A stretch of DNA of 21,523 nucleotides, from contig CAMBWM010000006.1 in the NCBI GenBank assembly GCA_945871335.1, positions 1 to 21,523 of the forward strand, read 5' to 3'. The position numbers were made by a program, and so were the translations under genes. Every line of letters starts with the position of its first letter. The stretch's first letter is position 1. The notes under the pieces are model-generated. The model did no database searches and was not told the origin of the DNA. It saw only the letters and a program-made list of their open reading frames with translations. The stretch is from Polaromonas sp. YR568. GTDB taxonomy: Bacteria; Pseudomonadota; Gammaproteobacteria; Burkholderiales; Burkholderiaceae. Below are positions 7,751 to 16,220 of this stretch, piece by piece.

Positions 7751-9346
7751 TCATTGTTCGGCGGGTTTGATTGCCAAGCCATAGGCACCGCCCCCAGCAG
7801 TCTCCATCAGGATGCGGTCCCCCGCGTTCAGGGTTTTAGGTTCAGTCGGGTCCATTTCCAAACCATTGATTAAAAGACGACCTGGTCGCCCTGCGCCTCC
7901 GCCGGCTAAGCCAGCGGGGACTGACTTGAGCTGGGTCATCAGGAAGGAGGCCGTCACCTCGCTAACATGCGTAAGAATTTCGAATTCAAAACTGATGCCA
8001 TCACCGCCGTGGTGCTGCCCACGTCCGCCACTGTTACGACGGATTTCGCGGCGCAGCACCCTGATGGGAGCCAGACTCTCCATCATTTCAACTGGCGTGT
8101 TGCCCAAATTCCCGGGGAAGGACAGGGCCGAAAAACCAGCGCGACGCGCAGTCGCACCTTGTCCGGCATTTAAAAAATTGACAACGGCAAAACGTTTGCC
8201 CTGCCACTCACCAGACATCGTCATCGATGAATTCGGTGAGCCGCTCGCCCAGACCTTGTCAGGCAGAACAGCGGCCAGTGCTTTAAATACGGCAGCTGGC
8301 AGCAGGTGACCGATGGCACTGCGCCCGCCAGATGCTGCCGGATAGATCGGATTAAACAGTGAACCCAGTGGCGCTGTGGTGGTGATGGGTATAAAACAGC
8401 CTTCGTTGTTCGGGATGTCCGAGCAGAGCAGCGCTTTCAAGCCATAGACGGTGTAGGCAAAGGTGTAGATGGGCACCACATTGACAGCGCGCGCGATCTG
8501 CGGACTGGAGCCGGCGAAGTCAATGTCGATGCTGTCGCCTTTGACGCTCAGCTTGCATTGGATCACCAGGGGTGCCTCAAAACCGTCGTGCTGCACCGTA
8601 GACTGGTAAACGCCATCAGGGATGGTGCGTATAGCCTCGCGCATGGCACTCTCAGAGCGGCGGCGCACCTCTGCACCCAGCACTTGCAGGTCGACCACGT
8701 CAAGCAGTCCCTGAAGTCGGTTGGACATCATATTGCAAGCAGATACTTGGGCCCAGATGTCGCCCATGCCTTGGTCCGGAACGCGAATGTTCTGCGTGAT
8801 CATCTCGATCAGTACGGTGTTAGGCTGGCCGGCGTCGAGCAGCTTCATCATTGGAATCTGAAGGCCTTCCTCGTAAATTTCGCGGCTGCTGTTGCTGCGC
8901 AGTTTGCCACCGATGTCGGGCAGATGCGAGACCACAGCTGCAAAAGCCACGAGAGATCCATCGCGGAATATTGGCATCGCCGTTGTCACGTCATGGATGT
9001 GGCCGGAGCCTTTCCACGGGTCGTTGGTGATGAAAACATCACCTGGCCGCATGGTGTTACCGGGGTACTTGTCGAGAAAATGTCGGACCGTGGCCGGCAG
9101 GCAGCCAATGAAGCCGGGCAGGCTCATGGTGGACTGGGCCAGCGATCGACCCTTGGCATCGGTCAAGACGATGGCGAAGTCATTGCCGTCGCGCACCAAG
9201 GTTGAAAAGCAGGTGCGCACAAAAGCTGCGGAAGCTTCATCCACTACGCTGATCAGCCGCTTCCACAGGATCTCTAGCTCGATCGGATCGAATCGGTCCT
9301 TTTTGGTCGCGATGACCGCGGGTTGGTCAGCAAGCAGAGATTTCAT
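7751..9346 (-). CDS. Hydantoinase/oxoprolinase B subunit
   Basis: This is the B subunit of an ATP-dependent cyclic-amide hydrolase. The family includes N-methylhydantoinase, 5-oxoprolinase and caprolactamase, plus the related acetone and acetophenone carboxylases. Length (531 residues) is typical. Conserved features are PGDVFITNDPWKGSGHIHD around 101-119, the VVSHLPDIGG stretch with His141 and Asp144, GGRSAIG, GGRGQHHGGDG, and a glycine-rich AGGGAGRPG near the end. Its ATG follows the stop of the A subunit with no gap, so the two are made together. With a molybdenum hydroxylase in the same operon, ring opening after ring hydroxylation is the favoured role. A carboxylase role cannot be excluded. 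Confidence 0.94.
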   Translation of the reverse strand: MKSLLADQPAVIATKKDRFDPIELEILWKRLISVVDEASAAFVRTCFSTLVRDGNDFAIVLTDAKGRSLAQSTMSLPGFIGCLPATVRHFLDKYPGNTMRPGDVFITNDPWKGSGHIHDVTTAMPIFRDGSLVAFAAVVSHLPDIGGKLRSNSSREIYEEGLQIPMMKLLDAGQPNTVLIEMITQNIRVPDQGMGDIWAQVSACNMMSNRLQGLLDVVDLQVLGAEVRRRSESAMREAIRTIPDGVYQSTVQHDGFEAPLVIQCKLSVKGDSIDIDFAGSSPQIARAVNVVPIYTFAYTVYGLKALLCSDIPNNEGCFIPITTTAPLGSLFNPIYPAASGGRSAIGHLLPAAVFKALAAVLPDKVWASGSPNSSMTMSGEWQGKRFAVVNFLNAGQGATARRAGFSALSFPGNLGNTPVEMMESLAPIRVLRREIRRNSGGRGQHHGGDGISFEFEILTHVSEVTASFLMTQLKSVPAGLAGGGAGRPGRLLINGLEMDPTEPKTLNAGDRILMETAGGGAYGLAIKPAEQ

Positions 9347-11467
9347 TTACTCGAATTCCTTGATAGTGACGGAGACCGTGAGGTCGGAAAGAACGGTCAC
9401 ATCGGAAGCGACCGGAACCACGGTGGTCGACTCCCGTTCCTCAAGGATCAGCGGTCCTTGTACAGTCTGACCGGGTTGCAGCGAATAGCGGTCATAAACA
9501 TGGGCTGGACCATAGGCGCGTTTGAGCGGAAGGTAGATCTGCCGCGTGCCACGCGCTGAGGCTGTGGTCTTGACGCGGTCGTCTCCCCACTCAAAATGAT
9601 GACCCCTAGTTTGTGCCCTGCCAGTCAGGCGCCACGTGATGACTTGCGGCTTGGCATTTGGCACCAAACGACCGTAGAGCTTTTGGTACTGCTCCTCGAA
9701 TGAATTGAGAACGGCCTCGCCAGTTTTTTCGCTGATGCTTTCCCAGTTGATGACCACCGGTACATCTGCCCCCTGGCCGTGGTAACGCATTTCGGCGCCA
9801 ATGCGCCAGCTGACGTCCTTTGCACCAGCCGTTTCGAGCTCCGCCTGAGCGTCCTTCTTGAGCGCCCCTAAGACTTGCGCGATCTGTTTCCAGTCGCAAG
9901 CGGTCAGCAGTTGCGGGTTGGACCAAGCGCGGTCTACCCGTGCGGGCGCAGCCAGCATACCTAGGCATGAGCCAGCACCTGCGGCAATCGGAATGAGTAC
10001 GCGGGGTATGCGCAGTTTGCGTGCTACCTCAACGGCATGCACAGGACCTGCACCGCCAGTGGTAACCATCGTGAAATCGCGGGGGTCATGGCCATTTTCA
10101 GCGATATGAATGCGCGCCGCATTGGCCATATTTTCATTGACCATGTTGTAGATACCCCAAGCCGCATCGGTCGTTTTCACGCCCAGTTGGTCTGCCAGCC
10201 GGCTCATGGCTTTGTCTGCCTGATGGGTGTCTAACTGCATGTCACCCCCAAGAAAATTAGTGGGACTCAGGTAACCCAGCAGCAAGTCAGCATCGGTCAC
10301 CGTCGGGGCTGTGCCACCAAGGCCGTAGCAGGCAGGGCCGGGAACGGAGCCCGATGATTCTGGGCCAACGTTGAGCAGGCCCAAGCGGTTGGCGTGCGCA
10401 ATTGATCCGCCCCCAGCGCCAATTTCGATCAGCTCGATGCTGGGGATCAGGATGGGCAATCCTGAGCCACGTTTGAAACGTGCAACCCGGGCACATTCAA
10501 AAAAGTGAGCTACCGGCGCCTCGCCACCCACCGCAACACACGCCTTGGCGGTGGTGCCACCCATGTCAAACGCCAGTACTTGGTGCACGTTGTTTTGCCG
10601 CGCGGTGTTCAGTGCGGACAGGACGCCTGCCGCCGGGCCAGACTCCAGAAGCAAAATCGGGGCTTGAGCCGCTGACTTGGCCGAGGTGAAGCCGCCGCTG
10701 GAGACCATCACGCGCAGCGGTGCACCGGGCTCGATCTTGTCGATCCGACCTTCAAGTTCATGCAGGTAGGCTGCCACGATCGGCTTCACGTAAGCATTGG
10801 CGGCAACCGTCGAGGTCCGCTCGAACTCCTTGATCTCACACGCAAGCTCAGACGACAGCGAGATGGCGACACCTGGTAAAGCGGTCTGAAGCTGGTCGCG
10901 CAGCCGCTTTTCATGCGCATCGTTCGCGTAGGCGTGCAGCAGGGACACGGCAACCGACTCAACCCCCAGCTTTTTCAATTCAGCCGCCACGCGCTCGATC
11001 TCATCAGCCGTGAGCGGCTTCAGCGAGCTGCCATACGCGTCCAGTCGCTCATGCACTTCAACACGGCAGTCTGCATCAACCAGTGGCTGGGGCAGCACGA
11101 TGTCGAGGTCATAGATGTCATAGCGCCACTCGCGGCCGATATCGAGCATGTCGCGCATGCCTTCTGTGGTTACCAACGCAGTGCGTGCCCCCTTGCGCTC
11201 GATCAAAGTGTTGGTGATCAAGGTCGTTCCATGGACAACTTCTGCCAGTGGTGGTGTGTCGATGCCCATCGACCGTGAGACCTGCTGCAGCAGGTTCAGT
11301 ATCACGGTAGTGACGGCTTCGCCAGGATCGTTCGGTGTGGTGGGCGTCTTGCCAACCCAGATTCTGCCAATGGATGACAGCGTGGCCACGCCGTCGGTGA
11401 AGGTTCCACCGATATCCACGGCGACACGCAAACTGTCAGGTTTTGCGGAAGAGTTTTTCACAAGCAT
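9347..11467 (-). CDS. Hydantoinase/oxoprolinase A subunit (ATP-binding)
   Basis: This is the ATP-using A subunit that pairs with the B subunit immediately downstream. It activates the amide carbonyl of the cyclic substrate by phosphorylation, as known for N-methylhydantoinase and 5-oxoprolinase. The N-terminal actin-like fold shows DIGGTFTD near residues 18-25 and HGTTLITNTLIERKG. The central domain has SSGGF, AFDMGGTTAKAC and GAGGGS, and the C-terminal domain has MRYHGQGADVP. About 706 residues is normal for separate A subunits. The ATG at 11467 is preferred over an in-frame TTG at 11470; neither has a strong ribosome site. The aldehyde dehydrogenase stop is 58 bases upstream. Family is certain; hydrolase versus carboxylase remains open. 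Confidence 0.94.
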   Translation of the reverse strand: MLVKNSSAKPDSLRVAVDIGGTFTDGVATLSSIGRIWVGKTPTTPNDPGEAVTTVILNLLQQVSRSMGIDTPPLAEVVHGTTLITNTLIERKGARTALVTTEGMRDMLDIGREWRYDIYDLDIVLPQPLVDADCRVEVHERLDAYGSSLKPLTADEIERVAAELKKLGVESVAVSLLHAYANDAHEKRLRDQLQTALPGVAISLSSELACEIKEFERTSTVAANAYVKPIVAAYLHELEGRIDKIEPGAPLRVMVSSGGFTSAKSAAQAPILLLESGPAAGVLSALNTARQNNVHQVLAFDMGGTTAKACVAVGGEAPVAHFFECARVARFKRGSGLPILIPSIELIEIGAGGGSIAHANRLGLLNVGPESSGSVPGPACYGLGGTAPTVTDADLLLGYLSPTNFLGGDMQLDTHQADKAMSRLADQLGVKTTDAAWGIYNMVNENMANAARIHIAENGHDPRDFTMVTTGGAGPVHAVEVARKLRIPRVLIPIAAGAGSCLGMLAAPARVDRAWSNPQLLTACDWKQIAQVLGALKKDAQAELETAGAKDVSWRIGAEMRYHGQGADVPVVINWESISEKTGEAVLNSFEEQYQKLYGRLVPNAKPQVITWRLTGRAQTRGHHFEWGDDRVKTTASARGTRQIYLPLKRAYGPAHVYDRYSLQPGQTVQGPLILEERESTTVVPVASDVTVLSDLTVSVTIKEFE

Positions 11468-11525
11468 CAATGGAGTTTTAATAGGGGTTGGTTTATATCT
11501 GTCGTACCGCGGGGTTCATCAAGGC

Positions 11526-12938
11526 TCAATAGGCGACGGTGATCAGACGCTCTTCGGTCATTTCGCGTATGGCATAGGAGGGGCCTTCGCGGCCGAAGCC
11601 ACTGTCCTTGACGCCTCCAAAGGGCATTACATCGACGCGTGCGCTGGAGGCTTCATTGACATGCACACCGCCAAAGTGGAGACGGCGTGCAGTTTGCAAT
11701 GCGGTTGACAGGTCGCTGGTGAACAGGCCGGCGGCAAGACCGTAGGGGCTGTCGTTGGCACGCCTGACGGCCTCGTCGATCGTGTCGAACTCAAGAATGC
11801 TCAGGACTGGGGCAAATATCTCTTCGGAATACACCCGCATGGTGTCCGTCACGCCAGTCAGCACCGTTGCCGACATTACATTGCCTTCGCAAACACCCCC
11901 TGTCAGCACTGTGGCGCCTGCGGCTACAGCCTCTTGTACCCAAGCGGTGGCGCGTTGCGCATGGTGGGCGCTGATCATGGGGCCGATGATGGTGGCGGGA
12001 TCAGCCGGATCACCGGCCTTCGCCGCCTTGGCTGCGGCGACGAATTTGGGAATGAATTTCGCTGCGATACGGCGATCGACAAACAACCTTTGGACCGACG
12101 TGCAAACCTGCCCGGCTTTGCGAAACCCGGCGTTGACGATCTTAGGCACTGCCATGTCGATATCGGCGTCGTGGCAGACGATGGTGCTGGCGATGCTGCC
12201 AAGTTCTAACTGCGTACCGCGTAAGCCAGCGGCCTGCTGAATTTCGCGACCGACTTGTGTACTGCCGGTGAAGGCGTAATAAGCAATACGTTGGTCCTGC
12301 AGTAGTTGGCGGCCAATCTGGGTGCCCGCGCCATTGACAAGCGCTAGCAACGCGGGTGGCAGGCCTGCCTCAAGTAATATTTTGCACAGCTCGACGGCAG
12401 TCAGTGGCGTCAGGTTCGACGGCTTGAGCACGACGGCATTACCGCCCGCCAGTGCTGGCGCCACCTTATGCGCTACTGTGTTGAGTGGCGAGTTGAAAGG
12501 CGTGATTGCACAGATCACACCGCGCGGTACGCGCACCGTGAAGCCAAGTCGGTTTTTCATGCCAGCGGCAGCTTCCATGGGAACCAATTCACCGTTCAGG
12601 CGCTTGGCTTCGTCGGCCGACAACTCTAAGGTCTGAACGCAACGGCGAACTTCGTTGTCAGCATCAGGTTTTGTGAAGCCGGCCTCGTCACGCATAAGAC
12701 CTGACAGTACCGCCATACGGCCTTCAGTCAGGCGCGCCGCTTGTGCCAGGATCTGGAATCGTTCATATGGACTCAGACTCGAAGCTTGAACACCGGCCAG
12801 AGCGCCGGTGACAGCCTCATCGACCTGTGTGGCAGAGGCGACTGCCATTTGACCGTAGACACGGCCCTGGAACTTTTCGGTCAGCGTCTGTGTCGATTCG
12901 CCATCAACCCACTTACCCCTGATAAGAAGTTGGGACAT
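11526..12938 (-). CDS. NAD(P)-dependent aldehyde dehydrogenase
   Basis: This oxidises an aldehyde to a carboxylic acid in the cytoplasm. The core is complete in 470 residues: TPFNSPLN with the oxyanion Asn149, GGNAVVLKPSN, FTGSTQVGREI in the cofactor fold, LELGS with the general base Glu245, and AGQVCTSVQR with the catalytic Cys279. A C-terminal PFGGVKDSGFGREG is also present. The GQVCTSVQR form is close to phosphonoacetaldehyde and related small-aldehyde dehydrogenases. It starts 9 bases after the decarboxylase beta gene, which strongly suggests that it takes the aldehyde released by that enzyme. The exact substrate is unknown. Confidence 0.94.
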   Translation of the reverse strand: MSQLLIRGKWVDGESTQTLTEKFQGRVYGQMAVASATQVDEAVTGALAGVQASSLSPYERFQILAQAARLTEGRMAVLSGLMRDEAGFTKPDADNEVRRCVQTLELSADEAKRLNGELVPMEAAAGMKNRLGFTVRVPRGVICAITPFNSPLNTVAHKVAPALAGGNAVVLKPSNLTPLTAVELCKILLEAGLPPALLALVNGAGTQIGRQLLQDQRIAYYAFTGSTQVGREIQQAAGLRGTQLELGSIASTIVCHDADIDMAVPKIVNAGFRKAGQVCTSVQRLFVDRRIAAKFIPKFVAAAKAAKAGDPADPATIIGPMISAHHAQRATAWVQEAVAAGATVLTGGVCEGNVMSATVLTGVTDTMRVYSEEIFAPVLSILEFDTIDEAVRRANDSPYGLAAGLFTSDLSTALQTARRLHFGGVHVNEASSARVDVMPFGGVKDSGFGREGPSYAIREMTEERLITVAY

Positions 12939-12947
12939 GGACTGTAC

Positions 12948-13556
12948 CTAGTGGTTCGACGCCAGCGCCTGCATGAAGCCCAGACGAATCTTGACGGGAT
13001 CGCGCTCAGTCGTGCCGGCAGGTTTCTGGTCATCGATGCGAGCCGCGATGAACCGAGGGCCATCGCCCTTCAGTGCGAGATCGATGAGAGCTTCGAAATG
13101 TGCATCATCCGTGGCCCAGTCGCTCTGCACCAAGCCTGCGCCACGCGCCATGCTGACAAGGTCGACGGTGCTGGTTGTCAGTGTGGCCTGCTTGCCGGTG
13201 ATCTGGTACATGCCATTATCAAAGACGATGATGGTGAGATTTTTCAGCGCGGTGGCAGCCGCCGTGCCAAGCGAGCCAAGCTGCATCAGCAGCGAGCCGT
13301 CACCTTCAAGCGCAAAAACACGGCGCTTGGGCTGGGCCAGCGCCACGCCAAGAGCAATCGGTGCCGTCAGCCCCATGCTGCCGAGCATGTAAAAATTTTC
13401 GGGTCGCTGACCACTGGCCCACAGGTCAAAATTGTTGTTACCAATACCGCCAATGACGGCTTCGTTTGCGGTGAGCTTACCGACCAGACGGCGCGTCAGA
13501 TCTGAGCGATTCATGATTCGGAGAGTGCTGCGGAAGTTTGATTTTTGAGGTGCCAT
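12948..13556 (-). CDS. Thiamine-diphosphate-dependent decarboxylase, beta subunit (ComE-like)
   Basis: This is the cofactor-binding half of a two-subunit 2-oxo acid decarboxylase of the sulfopyruvate/phosphonopyruvate decarboxylase type. The thiamine-diphosphate motif is GDGSLLMQLGSLGT, followed about 25 residues later by DNGMYQITG, with DN in the place of the more common NN. Upstream is LGSMGLTAPIALGVALA, typical of this domain. An ATG at 13556 with GGAG five bases before it gives 202 residues; a GTG at 13562 overlaps that site and is less likely. The alpha gene ends 14 bases upstream. Known relatives act on sulfopyruvate or phosphonopyruvate, but nothing nearby points to sulfonate or phosphonate use, so a different 2-oxo acid is likely. 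Confidence 0.9.
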   Translation of the reverse strand: MAPQKSNFRSTLRIMNRSDLTRRLVGKLTANEAVIGGIGNNNFDLWASGQRPENFYMLGSMGLTAPIALGVALAQPKRRVFALEGDGSLLMQLGSLGTAAATALKNLTIIVFDNGMYQITGKQATLTTSTVDLVSMARGAGLVQSDWATDDAHFEALIDLALKGDGPRFIAARIDDQKPAGTTERDPVKIRLGFMQALASNH

Positions 13557-13570
13557 GGTCACTCCGGGTA

Positions 13571-14107
13571 TCAGTTGGATCGCTTGGTTAAGAGCGGAGA
13601 CAAAATCATCGCAGCCGGCGCCTGTGTTGAAAAAGCCTGCTTGATCATGTTGTCGACGATGAACTCGACGTCGTCGAGCCGCTGAATGGCGAAGTGCTCG
13701 ATTCCCAGCGACTCAAGCACGGGACGCATGGTGCGGCAAACGATGGCCTGGCCGATCTGATGGTCGCCCAGCGCGCCACGCTCTGAAATCATCATGAGCA
13801 GTGGTATCTGGAACGGGACTACCAGCGACGCCAGCACATTGGGCAGTGTGGCGAAGCCGCTGGTCTGCATCAGCACGATGCCGCGCATACCGGCCATGTA
13901 GCTGCCGGCTATGATGCCCACCGCTTCTTCTTCCCGCGCCGGCGCGAGCACCGTGAAGTAGGGATCAGCATGGACTGCGCGGATGAGTGGCGACAAGACG
14001 TTGTCAGGAACGTAAGTGACGAGTCTGATGTCGTTGGCTTTGAGCAACCGGACGACGATGTCGTACCAAGTTTCCGGTCCAGTGGCTCGTTGTGGTTCAG
14101 CGGACAT
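13571..14107 (-). CDS. Thiamine-diphosphate-dependent decarboxylase, alpha subunit (ComD-like)
   Basis: This 178-residue protein matches the pyrimidine-binding half of the sulfopyruvate decarboxylase family. It has VTYVPDNVLSPLIRAV, APAREEEAVGIIAGSYMAG with the glutamate expected to activate the cofactor, and QTSGFATLPNVLASL followed by PLLMMISERGALGDHQIGQ. The beta subunit follows after 14 bases, so together they rebuild the active site shared between halves. The gene opens a new run after a 155-base gap from the thioesterase gene. That gap has an inverted repeat that may be regulatory. The ribosome site (AGG, nine bases before ATG) is weak. Confidence 0.9.
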   Translation of the reverse strand: MSAEPQRATGPETWYDIVVRLLKANDIRLVTYVPDNVLSPLIRAVHADPYFTVLAPAREEEAVGIIAGSYMAGMRGIVLMQTSGFATLPNVLASLVVPFQIPLLMMISERGALGDHQIGQAIVCRTMRPVLESLGIEHFAIQRLDDVEFIVDNMIKQAFSTQAPAAMILSPLLTKRSN

Positions 14108-14140
14108 GATGTGGCCTGTAAGGTTTGGCGATTAACACAG

Positions 14141-14163
14141 GTTTCAGCTTCAAAGACTGAAAC
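14141..14163. promoter_or_regulatory. Inverted repeat upstream of the decarboxylase genes
   Basis: GTTTCAG and CTGAAAC form a perfect 7-base inverted repeat around a 9-base centre, 34-56 bases upstream of the decarboxylase alpha start, in the only sizeable gap (14108-14262) inside the long minus-strand cluster. Position and shape fit a regulator operator near a promoter. No second copy was noticed elsewhere, and no match to a known regulator motif is claimed. Confidence 0.3.
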
Positions 14164-14262
14164 AGTCAAATAATCTTAGGGGGCACTATTGATTTTTACA
14201 AACAACAAATTTCGCTGTATTGTTCTGTTTTACTGATGGATATACAAGGCAGTTCATGGCCC

Positions 14263-14697
14263 TCATACTGGCTTTTTCTTGACTTCCCCTACCGATGGCG
14301 TAGGGGAAGTGATGTAAGTACCTCGGCCGCTGGCAATCAGTGCACCCGCTAGGTCGTAAATCTGTGCTTCGCAGGTAGAAAACTGCTTGCCGAGTTTGAT
14401 GACTCGGCCTTTGACAATCAAATCGCCAGGTTTGGCCAGGCGGTGGTAGTCCACCCGAATGTCCACCGTCGGCACCGGGCCGCCCATCTGCCGGACCAGG
14501 GAAAAGTCAGCTGCAAAGTCGATCAGCGCGGCCAGAATCCCGCCATGCGTCTGCATCAGCGTCGGGCTGGTCACCCATTCGGGGCGCCAGGTGGCACGAG
14601 CCTCGAGTGTGTCGTCTCCAATGGCCAGCACCTTGATGCCAAGCCAGGACAGGAAGGGGCGTACATTCACGAACTCCTGCAATTCATCGACTGTCAT
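14263..14697 (-). CDS. PaaI-family hotdog acyl-CoA thioesterase
   Basis: This cytoplasmic thioesterase (144 residues) would hydrolyse an acyl-CoA to the free acid and CoA. The hotdog core shows HGGILAALIDFAADFS at residues 51-66, the PaaI signature with His51, Gly52-Gly53 and Asp60, then VDIRVDYHRLAKPGDL and the strand containing AQIYDLAGALIASGRGTY. Its start overlaps the acyl-CoA synthetase stop by ATGA, so the two opposing activities are translated together. The thioesterase may release CoA from dead-end thioesters. A perfect hairpin overlaps its last codons. The acyl group cannot be predicted. Confidence 0.9.
   Translation of the reverse strand: MTVDELQEFVNVRPFLSWLGIKVLAIGDDTLEARATWRPEWVTSPTLMQTHGGILAALIDFAADFSLVRQMGGPVPTVDIRVDYHRLAKPGDLIVKGRVIKLGKQFSTCEAQIYDLAGALIASGRGTYITSPTPSVGEVKKKPV
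14282..14310. repeat. Perfect 11-bp hairpin in the 3' end of the thioesterase gene
   Basis: ACTTCCCCTAC and GTAGGGGAAGT pair perfectly around a 7-base loop, inside the final codons of the thioesterase gene. In the direction of transcription the hairpin is followed by AAGAAAAAG, not a T-run, so it is not a standard intrinsic terminator. It could stabilise the upstream message or weaken readthrough into the decarboxylase genes. The role is inferred. Confidence 0.5.
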
Positions 14698-16220
14698 GTC
14701 TGACGCTCGCTTTCTGGTTGAGGGGACTCTTTCGCGAGTTGCTTGGCTTGGTCTTCCAACACCTTGCGGTCGATCTTTCCGACGGTGTTGAGTGGCAGGC
14801 TGTCGACGAAGTAAACCCGGCGGGGGTGCTGATAGGGCGGGCCATTACTGAGCGCGTGCTGCTTGATCTCAGCTTCGGTCAAGGCCGTTCCTTTGCGCCT
14901 GACGATGAAGCTCACGGGCAGGGTGTGTTTGATATCGTCGGCAATCGGTACCACCACAGCCTGCTCAATGTCGGCATGGCGCTCGAGCATCAATTCCACT
15001 TCTAAGGGATAGATGTTGTTGCCGCCGGAGACGAACATGTCGTCCGAACGCCCGACAAAGTAATACCAGCCTATCTCGTCACGGCGCAAAACATCACCGG
15101 TGTAGTACCAGCCATTGCGAAAGCGCTTGGCATTTTCTCCAGGGTTTTTCTGGTAGCCGTTCATCATCCCTGGGCTTTTGACCTCCAGTACCCCGAAGTT
15201 CTCGTTCTCGCCTTCGACAAGTCGAAAATCGTTGCCGGCGATGGGATAGCCGATCGAATGCCGGGGACGCTGCAAACCCTGGGGATGGGGGCCAAACAAG
15301 GCCGAACCAGTTTCTGTAATCCCAAAAATCTTGACGATCTTGGCGTTGGCAAACTGGGTTGCCACTTCGTCCACTAATACGTCCGAAGCAGGCGCTCCGC
15401 CCATGGTGGCGAGCCGGACAAAGGAGTAATCCTTGCCGGCGAGAAGATCGCGTTGTTGCAGCATCATCGCGTAAATGGTGGGGACACCCGAGACCACGGT
15501 GACCCGATAGTGCGTGATGGCCTCGACATAGATCCGTGCGTCGAACTTCTTCATCAGGACCACGCTGGATCCACCGACCAGGACACATTGCATGGAGTTC
15601 TGTGCATGCATGTGATAAAGGGGTGCGGCCACGATCATACGGTCGGAAGGACAGAACTCCCGACCCCTGGAGATAGTGTGCGCCACGAAGTGATGCGCAC
15701 GATGGGAAATGATGGCACCCTTGGGCTTGCCGGTGGACCCCGATGTGTAGACATGAAAGGCTATATCGTCCCCCGCGGGGATGATGGGGGTCAACGCTCC
15801 GGGGTCCAGAAATGCCTGGAACTCGGGTGAATCGATGATCAGGTGATGGACCGCTGAAGGGCACTTGGCCAGCAAGGATTCGTCACAAAAAACAAGCTCC
15901 ACATCCGAGTTGTTGATCACCCAGGCGATGTTGTCTTGCGTCAGCTGAAAATTGATCAATACCGGTACGATGCCAACTCGCATCGCACCGTAGTAAATCT
16001 GGATGAACCAGGCAGAGTTGCTCGCCAGCAGGCCGATTTTCTGACCCCTCTGCAGGCCGCGCGCCAGCAAGCCACGTGCCACGGCATCGCAATTGGCGTG
16101 GTAGCTGGGGTAATCAATCTCGACCGGGCGCTGTGGGTCGGACAAGTCGATGATGATGGGGCGTTTCTCATGCCGGTATTCAGCCCCCAGCATGCCTAGA
16201 TTTTTATTGAGTGAACTCAT
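14694..16220 (-). CDS. AMP-forming acyl-CoA synthetase
   Basis: This enzyme activates a carboxylic acid to its CoA thioester via an acyl-AMP. In 508 residues it has the nucleotide loop TSGSTGKPKG (159-168), FGITETGSALFG with Glu303, YTGD with Asp376, GRSDDMFVSGGNNIYPLEVE beginning with Arg391, and the C-terminal LNTVGKIDRK with the catalytic Lys482. These are all residues expected in a functional ANL-family ligase. It overlaps the dehydrogenase gene upstream and the thioesterase gene downstream by ATGA. The substrate is probably the acid generated by the pathway, or a dicarboxylic or short branched acid, but specificity cannot be read here. Confidence 0.94.
   Translation of the reverse strand: MSSLNKNLGMLGAEYRHEKRPIIIDLSDPQRPVEIDYPSYHANCDAVARGLLARGLQRGQKIGLLASNSAWFIQIYYGAMRVGIVPVLINFQLTQDNIAWVINNSDVELVFCDESLLAKCPSAVHHLIIDSPEFQAFLDPGALTPIIPAGDDIAFHVYTSGSTGKPKGAIISHRAHHFVAHTISRGREFCPSDRMIVAAPLYHMHAQNSMQCVLVGGSSVVLMKKFDARIYVEAITHYRVTVVSGVPTIYAMMLQQRDLLAGKDYSFVRLATMGGAPASDVLVDEVATQFANAKIVKIFGITETGSALFGPHPQGLQRPRHSIGYPIAGNDFRLVEGENENFGVLEVKSPGMMNGYQKNPGENAKRFRNGWYYTGDVLRRDEIGWYYFVGRSDDMFVSGGNNIYPLEVELMLERHADIEQAVVVPIADDIKHTLPVSFIVRRKGTALTEAEIKQHALSNGPPYQHPRRVYFVDSLPLNTVGKIDRKVLEDQAKQLAKESPQPESERQT

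Noticed and set aside
8558..9205. 215-codon plus-strand frame inside the hydantoinase B gene
   Set aside because: It lies wholly opposite a well-supported gene, has no recognisable domains and mirrors that gene's codon pattern.
12741..13505. 254-codon plus-strand frame opposite the aldehyde dehydrogenase and decarboxylase genes
   Set aside because: It is a shadow frame that crosses two confirmed genes and has no motifs of its own.
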